NCBI RefSeq assembly: GCF_036320965.1 | Contig: NC_092231.1 | Span: 1,257,197 to 1,321,196, forward strand | Source: Panulirus ornatus | Lineage: Eukaryota; Arthropoda; Malacostraca; Decapoda; Palinuridae | Reading direction: 5' to 3' | DNA length: 64,000 nt | In this document: piece by piece, positions 21,976 through 33,599 of the stretch | How the letters are laid out: every line of letters starts with the position of its first letter | How positions within the stretch are numbered: position 1 is the stretch's first letter | Notes under the pieces: model-generated | Database searches by the model: none | Seen by the model: only the letters and a program-made list of their open reading frames with translations | Told to the model about the DNA's origin: nothing | Program-made: the position numbers and the translations under genes

Positions 21976-24282
21976 AGAAAAATAAGATGTCCAGAGCTAA
22001 CTTTACTTAAGCCTCCGTAAATATAGTTTCGAGGGTTTTCGCCTTTCTTTGTGATATCTGATCTTTTCTTCTATTACAACCAGCCTGGAGATGACCCAGG
22101 GGTATATTCCTGCACGCTTCTCTTTGTTTTGTTTCGTACTCCTTTGTGCCACACAGAAGGCGCAGATGACTGCACCACAGTAGCCGAGAACCTGGCCGAG
22201 AATGTAGTTCAGTGAAGCAGCTGCAGGATAGGGAGGCAACTGTTGAGAATATATGACAATTTTTTCTCTCGGTCAGTAAGTGGCGGAATCGGGACAGAGA
22301 TATAAAATTTGAATTTGATTATCACAAATGTTGTAAACTTGCATGTAACCTAACCATGCCACATACACCATGTTCAACACAAGCCAGGTAAGTGTGGGTA
22401 CTAAACCACATCAGGGTAGCTCAGGCCAACATGGAGGTGAATTTACGGTACAGTGGGAGTTCTTGAGCGAGACGTCCCCAGGGGAACGCGTCAAGTGATT
22501 AGCTGCAAAAGCTTTTTGGAGATGCGCCCAAAACATACCAGAGGAGCAGAACCGACCGACATACGTGGGGGGAAAGCCCACCTGACTCAACATAATTGTT
22601 GAAAGAATTAGGAAACATGAAAGATGACCTCATACACAGCTCGTGATAACGAGGAGCAGAAAACCATTAATGACACGAGGAAAAAGAAAAATGTTTTCAT
22701 TCATTACCAAAATTCCAGTCGGGAACCTGGAATATATAGTTGGTTCTTGTAGAACAGAAGACGTCGTGTACACAGGAGTAGAAAAGAAAACAACATAAAT
22801 CCGTTTTCATTATGGATAAATATTTCAGAACCAATCAACAGCAACACCTCTGTGTTCCAGACTAGATCTGACACCTGAACACTGGACGTCTGTAGAGCCA
22901 TGAAAATCATCCTGATCCAAGACCTGACTCTTGGAACACCGACTGAGCACTTGTAAGTGTATCACTAAACACACATAACAGCCTCCATGACGCAGCTGAC
23001 GCTTCTATACGCGGTGTTCAGTAATCCTTTCAACTTATAACTGGGTGATGTGGTGGAGACCTCTGGCCTTCGCTGTCGTGTTTGTCTAGTTTTCTGCCTC
23101 CCAGATCCTGCAGCTTCCTGGCTACATGACACAGTCCTAGGTAACGTTAGCATGACCGACAGCCTTTATGAACACCAAATATTTTCCCCTTGTATGTCTC
23201 TGAATAAATATTATCATTTGGGTTACATTCTACTGTGTGTACACTGGCTAAGGAGAGTCGCATGCTTTCTATATACAGCATTGTGATTCAATCCTCAAGT
23301 GAGCTTTTTTCATATGTCAGAAACACTCATTAACACGTGAACTTTAAGGAGTCGACACTTTTGTGCAAGTGACAGAAAGATATTAGTCTCAGGCCAGAAA
23401 ATATTTCTTTTATAAGTAAAATATGATCGAAAATACTCTGTATTACAACACAGTGTTGTGAGAGAAGACTGCAATAAATATACATGGACGCAGCCAACGA
23501 AAATGGAATGTAAATTTATTACATACTTTACCAGAGCTGAGGACGGCTGAGGTCCAGAGTGAAAGATAAAGTGAAGTTGTTTGACATAGTTTAACAGAAA
23601 TGTTTATTATGTACAGCAACTGGTTCAGGTATGACCAAGCACCATCTGCAGATCTCTCTTCCATGAAATTATTTTTTTTCAGAAATAAGACAAACTCATA
23701 GTTAGGATTAAGGGTAAATACGAGGTGTTGAAGACCACAGTTCAGCAGACCATGATACAGACCATTGCTGGAAAATATTTACCCACTGTGAACAGCCTCA
23801 ATGAAAACCTTGTTTACTGTTGTTTTATAAACTTTCCAAACTTAATCATATTGTTTCCAAACAAACAAACAAGTTGACATTAATTCCCGGTATTTGTATT
23901 TGTTTCCAAATTGCAATTGTTATGAGAGGTTTGATTAAATTGTTTGCAGCAATGGAGATCAGAGAACGAAATCAATGTCGTTACTTCTTTCAGAAAGCAG
24001 AAAATAGACGAAAAAACTATATAAAGCGAGACTGAAGGATGTCATTTTCAGTATGATGGTCATCCATTATACATCTGCACGAAGCATTTACATCAAGTAT
24101 CTTATGGGTTAAAGATATTCTATGTTAGATCACTTAACATTTCTTTGAGTTTTTCCTTTGGTTTTAAGGAAGTTGATATGATTTATGCAGTAGTTTATTT
24201 ACCGATGAGAGCAAATGTAAGGTGTACTGGGCTTAGCATTATATTCCCTATTAACCCATTACGTAAGGCGATACAGCCCCTT
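21976..24282. other. Unassigned AT-rich sequence
   Basis: Long non-repetitive stretch. A 78-codon minus-strand ORF (22003-22239) contains a hydrophobic segment but no family signature. 23050-23290 has an 78-codon plus-strand ORF, also unrecognised. No element ends seen. Confidence 0.45.
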
Positions 24283-24945
24283 AGCACGATGGCTTGACCA
24301 TTACGTATGGAGGCCTGACCTTTGACTTGACCATTAATGTCATTTCAAAATTCTAGCCTTTATATTGTCGTGCCTAAGCCCAGAGCTGTTCAAGGGTAGT
24401 ACACTCTTGCTCGAGTGTAGTTCTGTCCTGCTCAAGGATCCTGCCTTCCTGCTCAAGGATCCTGCCTTCCTACTCAAGGATCCTGCCTTCCTGCTCAAGG
24501 ATCCTGCCTTCCTGCTCAAGGATCCTGCCTTCCTGCTCAAGGATCCTGCCTTCCTGCTCAAGGATCCTGCCTTCCTGCTCAAGGATCCTGCCTTCCTGCT
24601 CAAGGATCCTGCCTTCCTACTCAAGGATCCTGCCTTCCTGCTCAAGGATCCTACCTTCCTGCTCAAGGATCCTGCCTTCCTGCTCAAGGATCCTGCCTTC
24701 CTACTCAAGGATCCTGCCTTCCTGCTCAAGGATCCTGCCTTCCTGCTCAAGGATCCTGCCTTCCTGCTCAAGATCCTGCCTTCCTGCTCAAGGATCCTGC
24801 CTTCCTACTCAAGGATCCTGCCTTCCTACTCAAGGATCCTGCCTTCCTGCTCAAGGATCCTACCTTCCTGCTCAAGGATCCTGCCTTCCTACTCAAGGAT
24901 CCTGCCTTCCTGCTCAAGGATCCTGCCTTCCTGCTCAAGACGCCA
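24283..24945. mobile_element. Foldback-like palindromic family copy with expanded 21-bp right arm
   Basis: A left-arm-like unit (AGCACGATGGCTTGACC, 24283) and the left half of the centre (GTATGGAGGCCTGACC then TTTGACTTGACC, 24305-24332) are followed by a decayed right half (24338-24365). The right arm runs from about 24388 and becomes a very regular 21-bp array from 24424 to 24940, with unit core CTCAAGGATCCTGCCTTCC; GGATCC is present in nearly every copy. One unit near 24770 lacks two G residues (CTCAAGATCC). ORFs on both strands are repeat artefacts. The array is certain; membership in the palindromic family is inferred from the left half of the centre and the shared 21-bp period and CTCAAGG word. 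Confidence 0.7.
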
Positions 24946-25550
24946 AGTCCAAGAGGTTGTGGCAGGATGGGTCAGGTCGTCCTGCAGGAGGGGTCAGGTC
25001 GTCCTGCTACTCCTTCCCTGACCTAAGGAGTTGCTTGTATGGATGAGGGAGGCGCTCAGGCATTTTGAATTTTGTTTGGCACTGATTCGAACCTTAGTCA
25101 TTCGTTAGGTAGAGATGCTGCCTCGCTGTCAGCCATCCATGTAGGTTCTTTGCCGAGGTAAAAGCATTGTGTCGTCTTGGAATCTGAAAAAAATGAGAAA
25201 TTCATTACAGATCGTCGGGACCGATTATATATATGCCTTTGCTAAGCAACCAACACTCAGTGCTTCGAAAACGTGAAGCTTCAACTCGACTCTGTGAAGC
25301 GTTACATAATTGACTAATGAAGATTTGCGAGTAATTTCGCATCGTAATTAACACAAACTCATTTCATTTTTAACCTAGACAGACGAGACCGGAAATTATC
25401 TGTTTTACAAACTGAGGAAAAGTTTGTATCATTCACACAGGAGGTCACACAAGGTCGTACAGTACACGTTATGGTGGTGTGACCCGCGTCGGTCATCAGT
25501 TTAGAAATTCATCTTCTGCCGTCTGTCTCAAAGTCAACCTCTTGAGCGTG
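24946..25550. other. Unassigned sequence
   Basis: Two copies of GGGTCAGGTCGTCCTGC at 24968-25005, then non-repetitive sequence with no recognised gene. Confidence 0.5.
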
Positions 25551-26062
25551 AGCTTCGACCTAATCCTGGAGGGTCGGGTCATAAGCTAAGGGTCATTATC
25601 TACCTACAGGTCGTACCATCGTACCCGGGAAGTTGATGGTGGGTAACCCCCCCCCCCCCCCCCACCTCCCGAAGCCTCCCCGTAATGACGCATGGCTCTT
25701 CGGCAGTGAGTCATTAACTCTCTTTAATTAGATCGTAATTAGCCTCTGTTCTGGTAATCAACGAGACGTGGAGAGAAGCTTTTTTTTTTTTTAGACTTCC
25801 TTATTAGTTTGAACTCTGATGGTAGTTTGACCCTTAGTTTGTGTTAGCGTAAGGGGTAGTTTAGCGACTGTCGCAGAGCTACTTTGCCGCTGTTTCAAGG
25901 TCTGAACCTAGTTAAGCCGCACTTTAAGGGATGATTGATTTTTACGGATCTTTTAAGGGTGATTTGCCCCGTATATTAATGGGTAGTTCGACAGTATGTG
26001 AGTAGAGCATTTTGTTGTTGATATCTTAATATCTTCCACAAGAGGCAGTTTGGCTGTGTCTG
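25551..26062. other. Unassigned sequence with poly-C and a half palindromic centre
   Basis: 25562-25640 has AGGGTCGGGTCATAAGC and GGTCGTACCATCGTACCC, resembling a decayed right half of the palindromic family. A C-run of about 17 lies near 25650-25664 and a T-run near 25780. 25690-25770 is a repeat-free island with TCGTAATTAGCC and GGTAATCAACGAGACG. Confidence 0.5.
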
Positions 26063-26278
26063 GTATGGTCATTGCCTGCGTGAGCGAGGTAGCGTCGAGA
26101 ACATAACCGAACCGTAGAGCAAAAAATCCTCACTTGTCCTCTTGGTCTGTTCCTTCTTTCGGAAAGCGATACAGGAGGGGAGAATTTCCAGACCCCACCC
26201 AGCTCCCTCCCTTTTAAGTCACCTTTTACGACACGCAGGTAATACGTGGGTGGCATTCTTTCCTCCCTATACCCAGGG

Positions 26279-26280
<2 letters not shown>
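26063..26280 (-). mobile_element. SINE-like dispersed block, copy 2 (minus)
   Basis: Reverse-complement relative of the blocks at 4005-4167 and 58700-58926. Read on the minus strand it carries GGGTATAGGGAGGAAAGAAT, CCACGTATTACCTGCGTGTC, GTGACTTAAAAGGGAGGGAG, TCTGGAAATTCTCCCCTC, AAAGAAGGAACAGA and CGCTACCTCGCTCACGC. It is more diverged than the other two. Its 5' head abuts a (TA)n tract directly (26282-26341), as in both other copies. Confidence 0.8.

Positions 26281-26281
<1 letters not shown>

Positions 26282-26341
<60 letters not shown>
26282..26341. repeat. (TA)n microsatellite
   Basis: 60 bp of TA dinucleotides at the head of the minus-strand SINE-like block. Confidence 0.97.
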
Positions 26342-26344
<3 letters not shown>

Positions 26345-26464
26345 AACTGTGATGATTCTTGTAATCACTGCTTTATGCTTGTGTTAATGATCTCTGTAAT
26401 TAGTGCCGGGATTTCCTAGAGATAATCATCAGAAAAGTAATTAATGTATCACTACGACTTAGTC

Positions 26465-26467
<3 letters not shown>

Positions 26468-26547
<80 letters not shown>
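26468..26547. repeat. (TA)n microsatellite
   Basis: 80 bp of TA dinucleotides. Generates tyrosine-isoleucine ORFs on both strands that are not genes. Confidence 0.97.
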
Positions 26548-26550
<3 letters not shown>

Positions 26551-26556
26551 GTGTGT

Positions 26557-26650
26557 GAGCACGATGATACGACCCTTAAAGACAACTGTGAGACTTGATG
26601 CGACAATACGACCCTTGTACATAAGGACAAGATCCTTTAGCATGATGACC
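26557..26650 (-). repeat. 21-bp family, left-arm units
   Basis: GAGCACGATGATACGACCC and further diverged units (GACAATACGACCCTTG) in left-arm orientation. No centre or right arm follows. A partial copy of the palindromic family. Confidence 0.6.
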
Positions 26651-26859
26651 TCCCATGTTGTTGCTGCTCGCACCCACTAGCTTTCTATTTGGTGACGTCA
26701 GCGTTGACTTAACGTTATATTCAAAGGGAATTTTTCCTCCGTCTTTCCCCATTTTCTTATAGATCCCGCACGACAGCTTGTTTAACTCCTGATGTGGAGC
26801 GACATCCTGTGAATCCTCTGTGTTGGATGTGTTTTGACAGCCTGCCTCTCATGTGGCCC

Positions 26860-27170
26860 GGGTGCCCCTGCCGCAGGCGGCGCTCCCCTGCTACCGATGG
26901 GGTGGGGGCGTCTCTGCCGCAAGGGGCGTTTATCTGCCAGAAGTGGTGCATTCCTAATTCAGGGGCGCTCCCCTTCTGTATGGGCGTATCCTTGCCGTAG
27001 GGGGGGGGCGCTCCCCTTCTGTATACGGGCGTATCCTTGCCGTAGGGGGGGGCGCTCCCCTTCTGTATACGGGCGTATCCTAGCCGTAGGGGGGGGGCGC
27101 TCCCCTTCTGTATACGGGCGTATCCTAGCCGTAGGGGGGGTGGGGGGGCGCTCCCCTACATACCGCGTGG
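26860..27170. repeat. G-rich array, about 44-bp unit
   Basis: Four to five units containing GGCGCTCCCCTTCTGTATAC, GGGCGTATCC and a GCCGTAGGGGGGG run. The G-run differs in length between units (about 7-9 G). More diverged copies (GCCGCAGGCGGCGCTCCCC, CTGCCGCAAGGGGCG) precede it from 26860. Confidence 0.9.
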
Positions 27171-27858
27171 GTCGCTTCCATGCCTGGGGGGGGGTGTTGG
27201 ATTCCTGCCGCAAGCGGCCGTCTCCCGCCCCCGGCTGTTGGGTACCACCGCAAGACTCCCGTCTCCCGATCTGTTGATGGACCTGGGCTTCACGTGCTCT
27301 GCCTCAGGGCCAGTGTGACGAAGCGCTCCGACACTGTGACAGAAATCAGCGAGACCCCCGACCACCACGCTTTGTAACACGTTGGTCACAGGGTCGTGAT
27401 GGGGGGGGGGCCACGTAGTGTGGTGACGCTTCCCTGTTGGTCACGGGTCGTGTAACATGGTCATGTTCAGGGCTGGTCACTTGAAGGTGATCGTAGTGAA
27501 TGGTCTTCTGTGTGTGTGTGTGGGGGGGGGAGGCTATGGTACCATTACCCTGGCTGTGGTAGCTTGGTAATGGTAGCATTACTGACGATATGGTCATGGT
27601 ACTACCTGGAGGTATACAGTGGTACAGTGAGTGCTGCCTTAGCGGTGTGTTGTACCTTACAGTTTGTGTTGTATGTTGTGTGTTGTATGTTGTTCATAAT
27701 GGATGACCCCTTGAGCACGACAGTACACGTACACAAGGAGAAATGTACTTACGATGAAGTGTTATCATTGGATATACACTTGATCAAAGACGTAAAGTGC
27801 ACCTGGGGGACAAGTGTTCTTGTCTCTCACGTGTTCACGGGAGAGACTCGTCGCAAAG
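27171..27858. other. Unassigned sequence
   Basis: Contains G-runs at about 27187, 27402 and 27522 and loosely repeated GGTCATGG/GGTCACGGG words at 27380-27610. A single GAGCACGACAGTAC unit occurs at 27713. No gene. Confidence 0.5.
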
Positions 27859-28517
27859 TGTGTGATGCTTCCAGAATGCTGCCTCCTCCTGACGTGTGAT
27901 GCTTCCAGTATGCTGCCTCCTCCTGACGTGTGATGCTGCCGGTATGCTGCCTCCTCCTGACGTGTGATGCTGCCGGTATACTGCCTCCTCCTGACGTGTG
28001 ATGCTTCCAGTATGCTGCCTCCTCCTGACGTGTGATGCTGCCGGTATACTGCCTCCTCCTGACGTGTGATGCTTCCAGTATGCTGCCTCCTCCTGACGTG
28101 TGATGCTGCCGGTATGCTGCCTCCTCCTGACGTGTGATGCTTCCAGTATGCTGCCTCCTCCTGACGTGTGATGCTGCCGGTATGCTGCCTCCTCCTGACG
28201 TGTGATGCTTCCAGTATGCTGCCTCCTCCTGACGTGTGATGCTGCCGGTATACTGCCTCCTCCTGACGTGTGATGCTGCCAGTATGCTGCCTCCTCCTGA
28301 CGTGTGATGCTGCCAGTATGCTGCCTCCTCCTGACGTGTGATGCTGCCGGTATGCTGCCTCCTCCTGACGTGTGATGCTGCCGGTATACTGCCTCCTCCT
28401 GACGTGTGATGCTGCCAGTATGCTGCCTCCTCCTGACGTGTGATGCTGCCGGTATACTGCCTCCTCCTGACGTGTGATGCTGCCAGTATGCTGCCTCCTC
28501 CTGACGTGTGATGCTGA
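27859..28517. repeat. 34-bp minisatellite, about 19 copies
   Basis: Units contain GACGTGTGATGCTGCC and GGTATGCTGCCTCCTCCT. Variants differ at GCTTCCAG/GCTGCCGG/GCTGCCAG and TATGC/TATAC. In the middle of the array, about 28000-28260, a CTTCCAG unit alternates with a CTGCCGG unit, a 68-bp dimer pattern. Minus-strand ORFs here are artefacts. Confidence 0.97.
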
Positions 28518-28727
28518 CCAAAGCTTCAGCATCGTGAGGACGGTTGGCCATAGTATCTCGTGTTGGTCATTGTTTCCTAATTGTCGCTGATTACAATGAC
28601 CGTTGTCTGTGTTCATGATTGACGTCACAAACATAGTTCAGTGATCGTGTATTTGTGTGGGAAGCCAGGCCAGCCATAACTTACACATGACCAGCCCAGG
28701 AAAAGAAGAATGTGTTTAGTGACAATT
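28518..28727. other. Unassigned sequence
   Basis: Non-repetitive spacer. No gene recognised. Confidence 0.5.
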
Positions 28728-28828
28728 CTTTGTGTTGTTGTTACATGTATGTTTGTGTTGTTGTTACATGTATGTTTGTGTTGTTGTTACATGTATGTTT
28801 GTGTTGTTGTTACATGTATGTTTGTGTT
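28728..28828. repeat. 23-bp minisatellite, 4.4 copies
   Basis: Perfect tandem units of TTTGTGTTGTTG plus TTACATGTATG. Confidence 0.95.
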
Positions 28829-29343
28829 GTGAAGTTTTCGTAATATATTTCCTATTGTGATAGATGCTCCGTGTTCTTGTAATAGGTACCACTCCTGTGT
28901 GTAATAGGTACCATCTCTTGAGTTGTAATGGTCACTAAGTCTGTATGAACAGGTACCCCTTCATGTGCACCATCCAACAGATCGTTCACATCAAACCATA
29001 TCAGCCATAGTGGTGAGCTGCCACTCCTGCAGCTACACTGGTGTTCGGAGTAGATATTGGCGGTGAGTTGGAGGACCTGCTGGTGCTGGAAGGATTTACG
29101 TATAGATGGCGTAGCAGACGCCTCCTGTGTTTGTGATGACTGTGTTAAACTCTGATAATGGTGAAACATTTCAAGATATTTGGTGTAGAAAGAACTGATA
29201 AGAATAAGCGAAATGAAATATTTGGAACATGATATATGATGTTTAGATGATTGTGTCAGACTAGTACTGTGGTCCCCTTGTGCCAGGCTAGTGCTCTTGT
29301 AACCATCCACTGAACTGGTACTCTGTCACCCAGCAAATATAGA

Positions 29344-29344
<1 letters not shown>
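28829..29344. other. Unassigned sequence
   Basis: AATAGGTACCA-like words occur three times at 28880-28960, suggesting a very short decayed array. The rest is unassigned. Confidence 0.5.

Positions 29345-29380
<36 letters not shown>
29345..29380. repeat. (ATT)n microsatellite
   Basis: 36 bp of ATT triplets. Confidence 0.95.
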
Positions 29381-30394
29381 GCGTATTTGTTGTCATATTG
29401 TGGTCTAATGTGTTGTTAGTGTACCCTCATTGTTCTAACTACCATTTGGTCTCCTTACTGCAACCTGTAGTCTCTTATTATAACCGCATAGTCTCTCCTC
29501 TAGCCTTGTAGTCTCCTACATAGTAGGTCTATGTCACATTGTCTCTGCTTGGTCTTCAGTGTTCCACAGTACACAGGTTCGAACCTCAGTCTTCGGTAAT
29601 TAATTCGTGTTTTGTCTTCCCCAGGTGAGTGGTCGGGGAGGGAGCATGACATGGGTGGGTACTGATGCTGTTGCCCAGCCTAATCCCTCGGTAATCCCGG
29701 GGCTTTATGGCTCACATGATCCTTTAGCTTCTGTAAATCATATGAGTCCTGATTCCCGCCTGCTCACCAGTCCCTGCTTGGGTGAGTCTTATAAATCCTG
29801 TTTCTTGGTGTTGAGTAACAAATCCGGGGATTTAATACTCTGATAAATCTCGTGCTTTTGTGAGTCTTGTAAGTATAGAGGGCAGGTTGGGACGGCTCCA
29901 AGTGTTACGAGCTTAACTCACGATTTAACATGAAGAATATGATCATGTCTCCTGTGTATATAACCCGCCTCTGAGGTGGTCGTCTACGCTGGTGGTATAT
30001 TGTGTGGTCGTCCTGGTGTTGTCCTCTGGTCGTTGTTGCCCTCTGGTCGTCGTCATGTTGGTAGCTCCTCATTCTGTTGTTGTTGATCTCTTGTATCCCT
30101 GGTGTTGATCTCAAGTCACCTGCTATCTATCCTTGACCACACTCGTCACAGAACCATCTGTAAAGCAACGTAATGTTGACACTTCACAAGGGTCCAGCAA
30201 AGAGGGAAATCAATGAATGAAATTGTAAAAATCTTGGACTTGTCACCAGCAGGAAGGTGAAGTTTGAAGTACAACTTGAGGGTTTTGTGTTCTCGTCAGG
30301 TAATGGAGGTGAAAATGTAAACCTTCACTTTCAGAGGTAAATAAAGATATTCACGATTTGTTAGAAGTGAAATTGAAAACTTTTGTGTTGTGAA
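29381..30394. other. Unassigned sequence
   Basis: Loosely repeated GTAGTCTC words at 29465-29520. 29600-29860 is repeat-free. 29980-30070 has several TGGTCGTC words. No gene supported. Confidence 0.5.
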
Positions 30395-30612
30395 GTCAAC
30401 AGTTGTATGGTCGGCAGTTATGTTCTGAAGTCAGCAGTTGTGTTTTGTGGTCAGCAGTTGTGTTGTATGGTCGACAGTTGTGTTGTATGGTCGACAGTTG
30501 TGTTGTATGGTCGACAGTTGTGTTGTATGGTCGACACTTGTGTTGTATGGTAGACAATTTTGTTGTATGGTCGACAGTTGTGTTGTATGGTCAGCAGGTG
30601 TGTGGTCAGTAA
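30395..30612. repeat. 20-bp minisatellite, about 10 copies
   Basis: Units TTGTGTTGTATGGTCGACAG, 20 bp each, uniform in the middle and diverged at both ends. Confidence 0.94.
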
Positions 30613-30656
30613 CTGTATGTTCAACAATCAAGCCAACTGATATTACTAAGATATAG

Positions 30657-31102
30657 AGAGTTCAGAAACATTTTACAGGGAAGATTAATACAATGGAACA
30701 CAAATTATCGTATGAAAGATTGAAAGAGTTTGAAGTATGCAGTCTAGAAGGAAGAGAATGATATACAGCATTTCATGCCTGGTAACAGAGTAAAGAATAC
30801 GTCCCAGGTTGAAAGACTTCAAAATCTGAAAGACACAGAGTCTTCAGATCTTCAAGAATTCCAAAGAACACATTAAAAAGGCATCAAACATAAATATTGG
30901 AGAACCTGGCAAGAAAATGGAGAAACTCTTCAGTGTTTTACCCAGCGAAATATAAACTCTCCAAGGAGTGACCAACCACTCAGACATGTAAAAAAAAAGA
31001 CTTGACAAGTGGCCTAGAGCTGTTCCAGATGTACCCAAGATGTGCAGGAGTCGCGGTGAGAGCTACGCGCTTACACTGACTCGTGGCAAAGATTCTTCGT
31101 AG
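30657..31102 (+). mobile_element. CR1/L2-like LINE 3' end, decayed
   Basis: C-terminal remnant of a non-LTR retrotransposon. The first frame reads R-V-Q-K-H-F-T-G-K-I and then L-S-Y-E-R-L-K-E-F-E-V-x-S-L-E, matching the R-V-Q-R-R-F-T-x-x-I ... L-x-Y-E-x-R-L-x-x-L-x-L-x-S-L-E pattern after the reverse transcriptase. After stops and shifts, the last frame ends F-S-V-L-P-S-E-I, then K-K-R-L-D-K-W, then V-P-D-V-P-K and a stop at 31100, matching F-N-x-L-P-x-x-I ... F-K-x-x-L-D-K ... P-D-x-P. The element end runs straight into a GTAG tetranucleotide array, as expected for a LINE family with a microsatellite tail. Confidence 0.75.
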
Positions 31103-31325
31103 GTAGGTAGCTAAGTAGGTGATGATGGAGATCGCAAGGTAGGTAGATAGCTAGGCAGGTAGTTAGATAGGTCTCAAGGTAGTTAGGTAGCTAGGCAGGT
31201 AGGTAGGTAGCTAAGAAGGTAAGTAGCTAGGAAGGAAGGAAGGTAGTTAGGTAGCTAGGCAGGTAGGTAGGTAGCTAAGAAGGTAAGTAGCTAGGAAGGA
31301 AGGAAGGTAGATAGGTAGGTACTCT
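31099..31325. repeat. GGTA/GGAA tetranucleotide array
   Basis: Compound array of GTAG, GCAG and GAAG tetranucleotides. A block of about 65 bp (AGGTAGCTAGGCAGGTAGG to TAGGAAGGAAGG) occurs twice in tandem, near 31180-31243 and 31245-31308. Confidence 0.92.
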
Positions 31326-31806
31326 TGTAGAAACGTTAAACATAGAGCGTAGAGCTGTAGAGTTCCTTTGCAGTATATTAAAGCTGTTGCGATAATTCAG
31401 GTAATTTTGATGTTCCGTTATGATTACTGTTCTTAGCTGCTGAGTTGCAAGAAAAGACATTTGAGCTTTATTGTTACTGAAGCAAACTTTATTTCTTATG
31501 TGTACGTTGTATAATTTGTTACGCTTATGGTAATCATCCTTGAAGTAAAAGACAGTTGTGAGGTGATGGCTCCGCTGGTAGGTAGGAAGATTCTCTCGTA
31601 TTTAGTTTTCATTTGTTGTGCAAACATGTCCCACGTCTGGGCAAAGGCCTGGGATCAAAAGTCGACGGTGAAATTATGTTTTTTACAGAACGGTAGAGTC
31701 GAGTGGGAGCCATGGTACCAGCTGGGCCACACAGCTGGTCGGTTGTCAGGTCGGCTATTGACACACATGTTGCCGGGGGACACCCCCCCACCCCCCCACC
31801 TCCCCA
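31326..31806. other. Unassigned sequence
   Basis: Non-repetitive apart from a C-run at about 31782-31798. No gene recognised. Confidence 0.45.
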
Positions 31807-32030
31807 GGACGACGATATGACCCCTGGGTATGAAGGCCTGACTTTTGACTTGACTGTTAAGGGTCGTATCGAAAGCCATACCATCATCATACCCAAAGTT
31901 CGTACCGTCGTGGTCAAGAGTCGTACATGTTGGAGCATAGGGACCTACCGTCGTGCTGCAGGGTCGTACCGTCGTGCTCTAGGGTCGTACCGTCGTGCTG
32001 CAGGGTCGTACCGTCGTGCTCAGGCTGTGA
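31807..32030. mobile_element. Foldback-like palindromic family copy
   Basis: Left arm: one diverged unit (GGACGACGATATGACCCC, 31807). Left half of the centre: GGGTATGAAGGCCTGAC then TTTTGACTTGAC (31826-31854). Loop of about 9 bp. Right half: TCGAAAGCCATACC then ATCATCATACCC (31869-31894). Right arm: about six 21-bp units ending with GGTCGTACCGTCGTGCTC at about 32020. The two central halves are imperfect reverse complements. Asymmetric arm lengths as in other copies. Confidence 0.75.
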
Positions 32031-32556
32031 AGATCATTCTGTCATGCATAACTGATAGACTGGCGACATGTCTTTGATGTTGTAGACGCGGGTGGCATGG
32101 CACGTCCTGACCCTTCTTATTTTCTTTCAAGATGAGTGTGCGACCTCGACCCTTTACTTAGCGTAGCAGACGAAGATGAGATGGCGAGGCTGGCCCTTCT
32201 GGGGAGTGGAATATATGCCAGCTGTGAGTGGCCTTCTGCATCGTAAAGTGTTTTACGGCTTTTGGTCTCCTGGATATAAGAAATACGCCTTAAAGTAGGA
32301 GGAAGTTTCTTCACTGGTGTATTTGCTCAGCCCTGGATTTATGTAGTTGCCAGAACTTTACATTTCCATCTCGTAATATCAGTACAACAACTGTCTTTGT
32401 AATAACTGTGTTGTCATGAGCAGTCCTGGTGTAGATGTCACGCCTGGGGATTATCTTGTTTCGGAGGTATGATCCGCCTCTGGATGTCTCGGTGGGCACG
32501 AATTTTAGGGTGCATGTAGATTGTAGGTTTGCAAGGCTCAGGTGTTCCCCTTCCTG
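32031..32556. other. Unassigned sequence
   Basis: Non-repetitive. No gene recognised. Confidence 0.45.
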
Positions 32557-32557
32557 T

Positions 32558-32605
<48 letters not shown>
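32557..32605. repeat. (GA)n microsatellite
   Basis: About 48 bp of GA dinucleotides on the plus strand, the only long GA-oriented tract in the window. Confidence 0.97.

Positions 32606-33599
<994 letters not shown>

Noticed and set aside
22003..22239. Minus-strand ORF with a hydrophobic segment
   Set aside because: Only 78 codons, no family signature, next to a decayed LINE; probably chance.
24424..24940. Regular repeat array considered as CRISPR
   Set aside because: Direct tandem units without spacers, in a eukaryotic context.
27765..28634. Minus-strand ORFs of 238-289 codons
   Set aside because: 34-bp array; the non-repeat ends show no domain.
29575..29600. GGTTCGAACC, considered as a tRNA T-arm
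   Set aside because: No acceptor stem, D-arm or anticodon arm can be arranged around it; likewise GTTCGAATCC near 21730.
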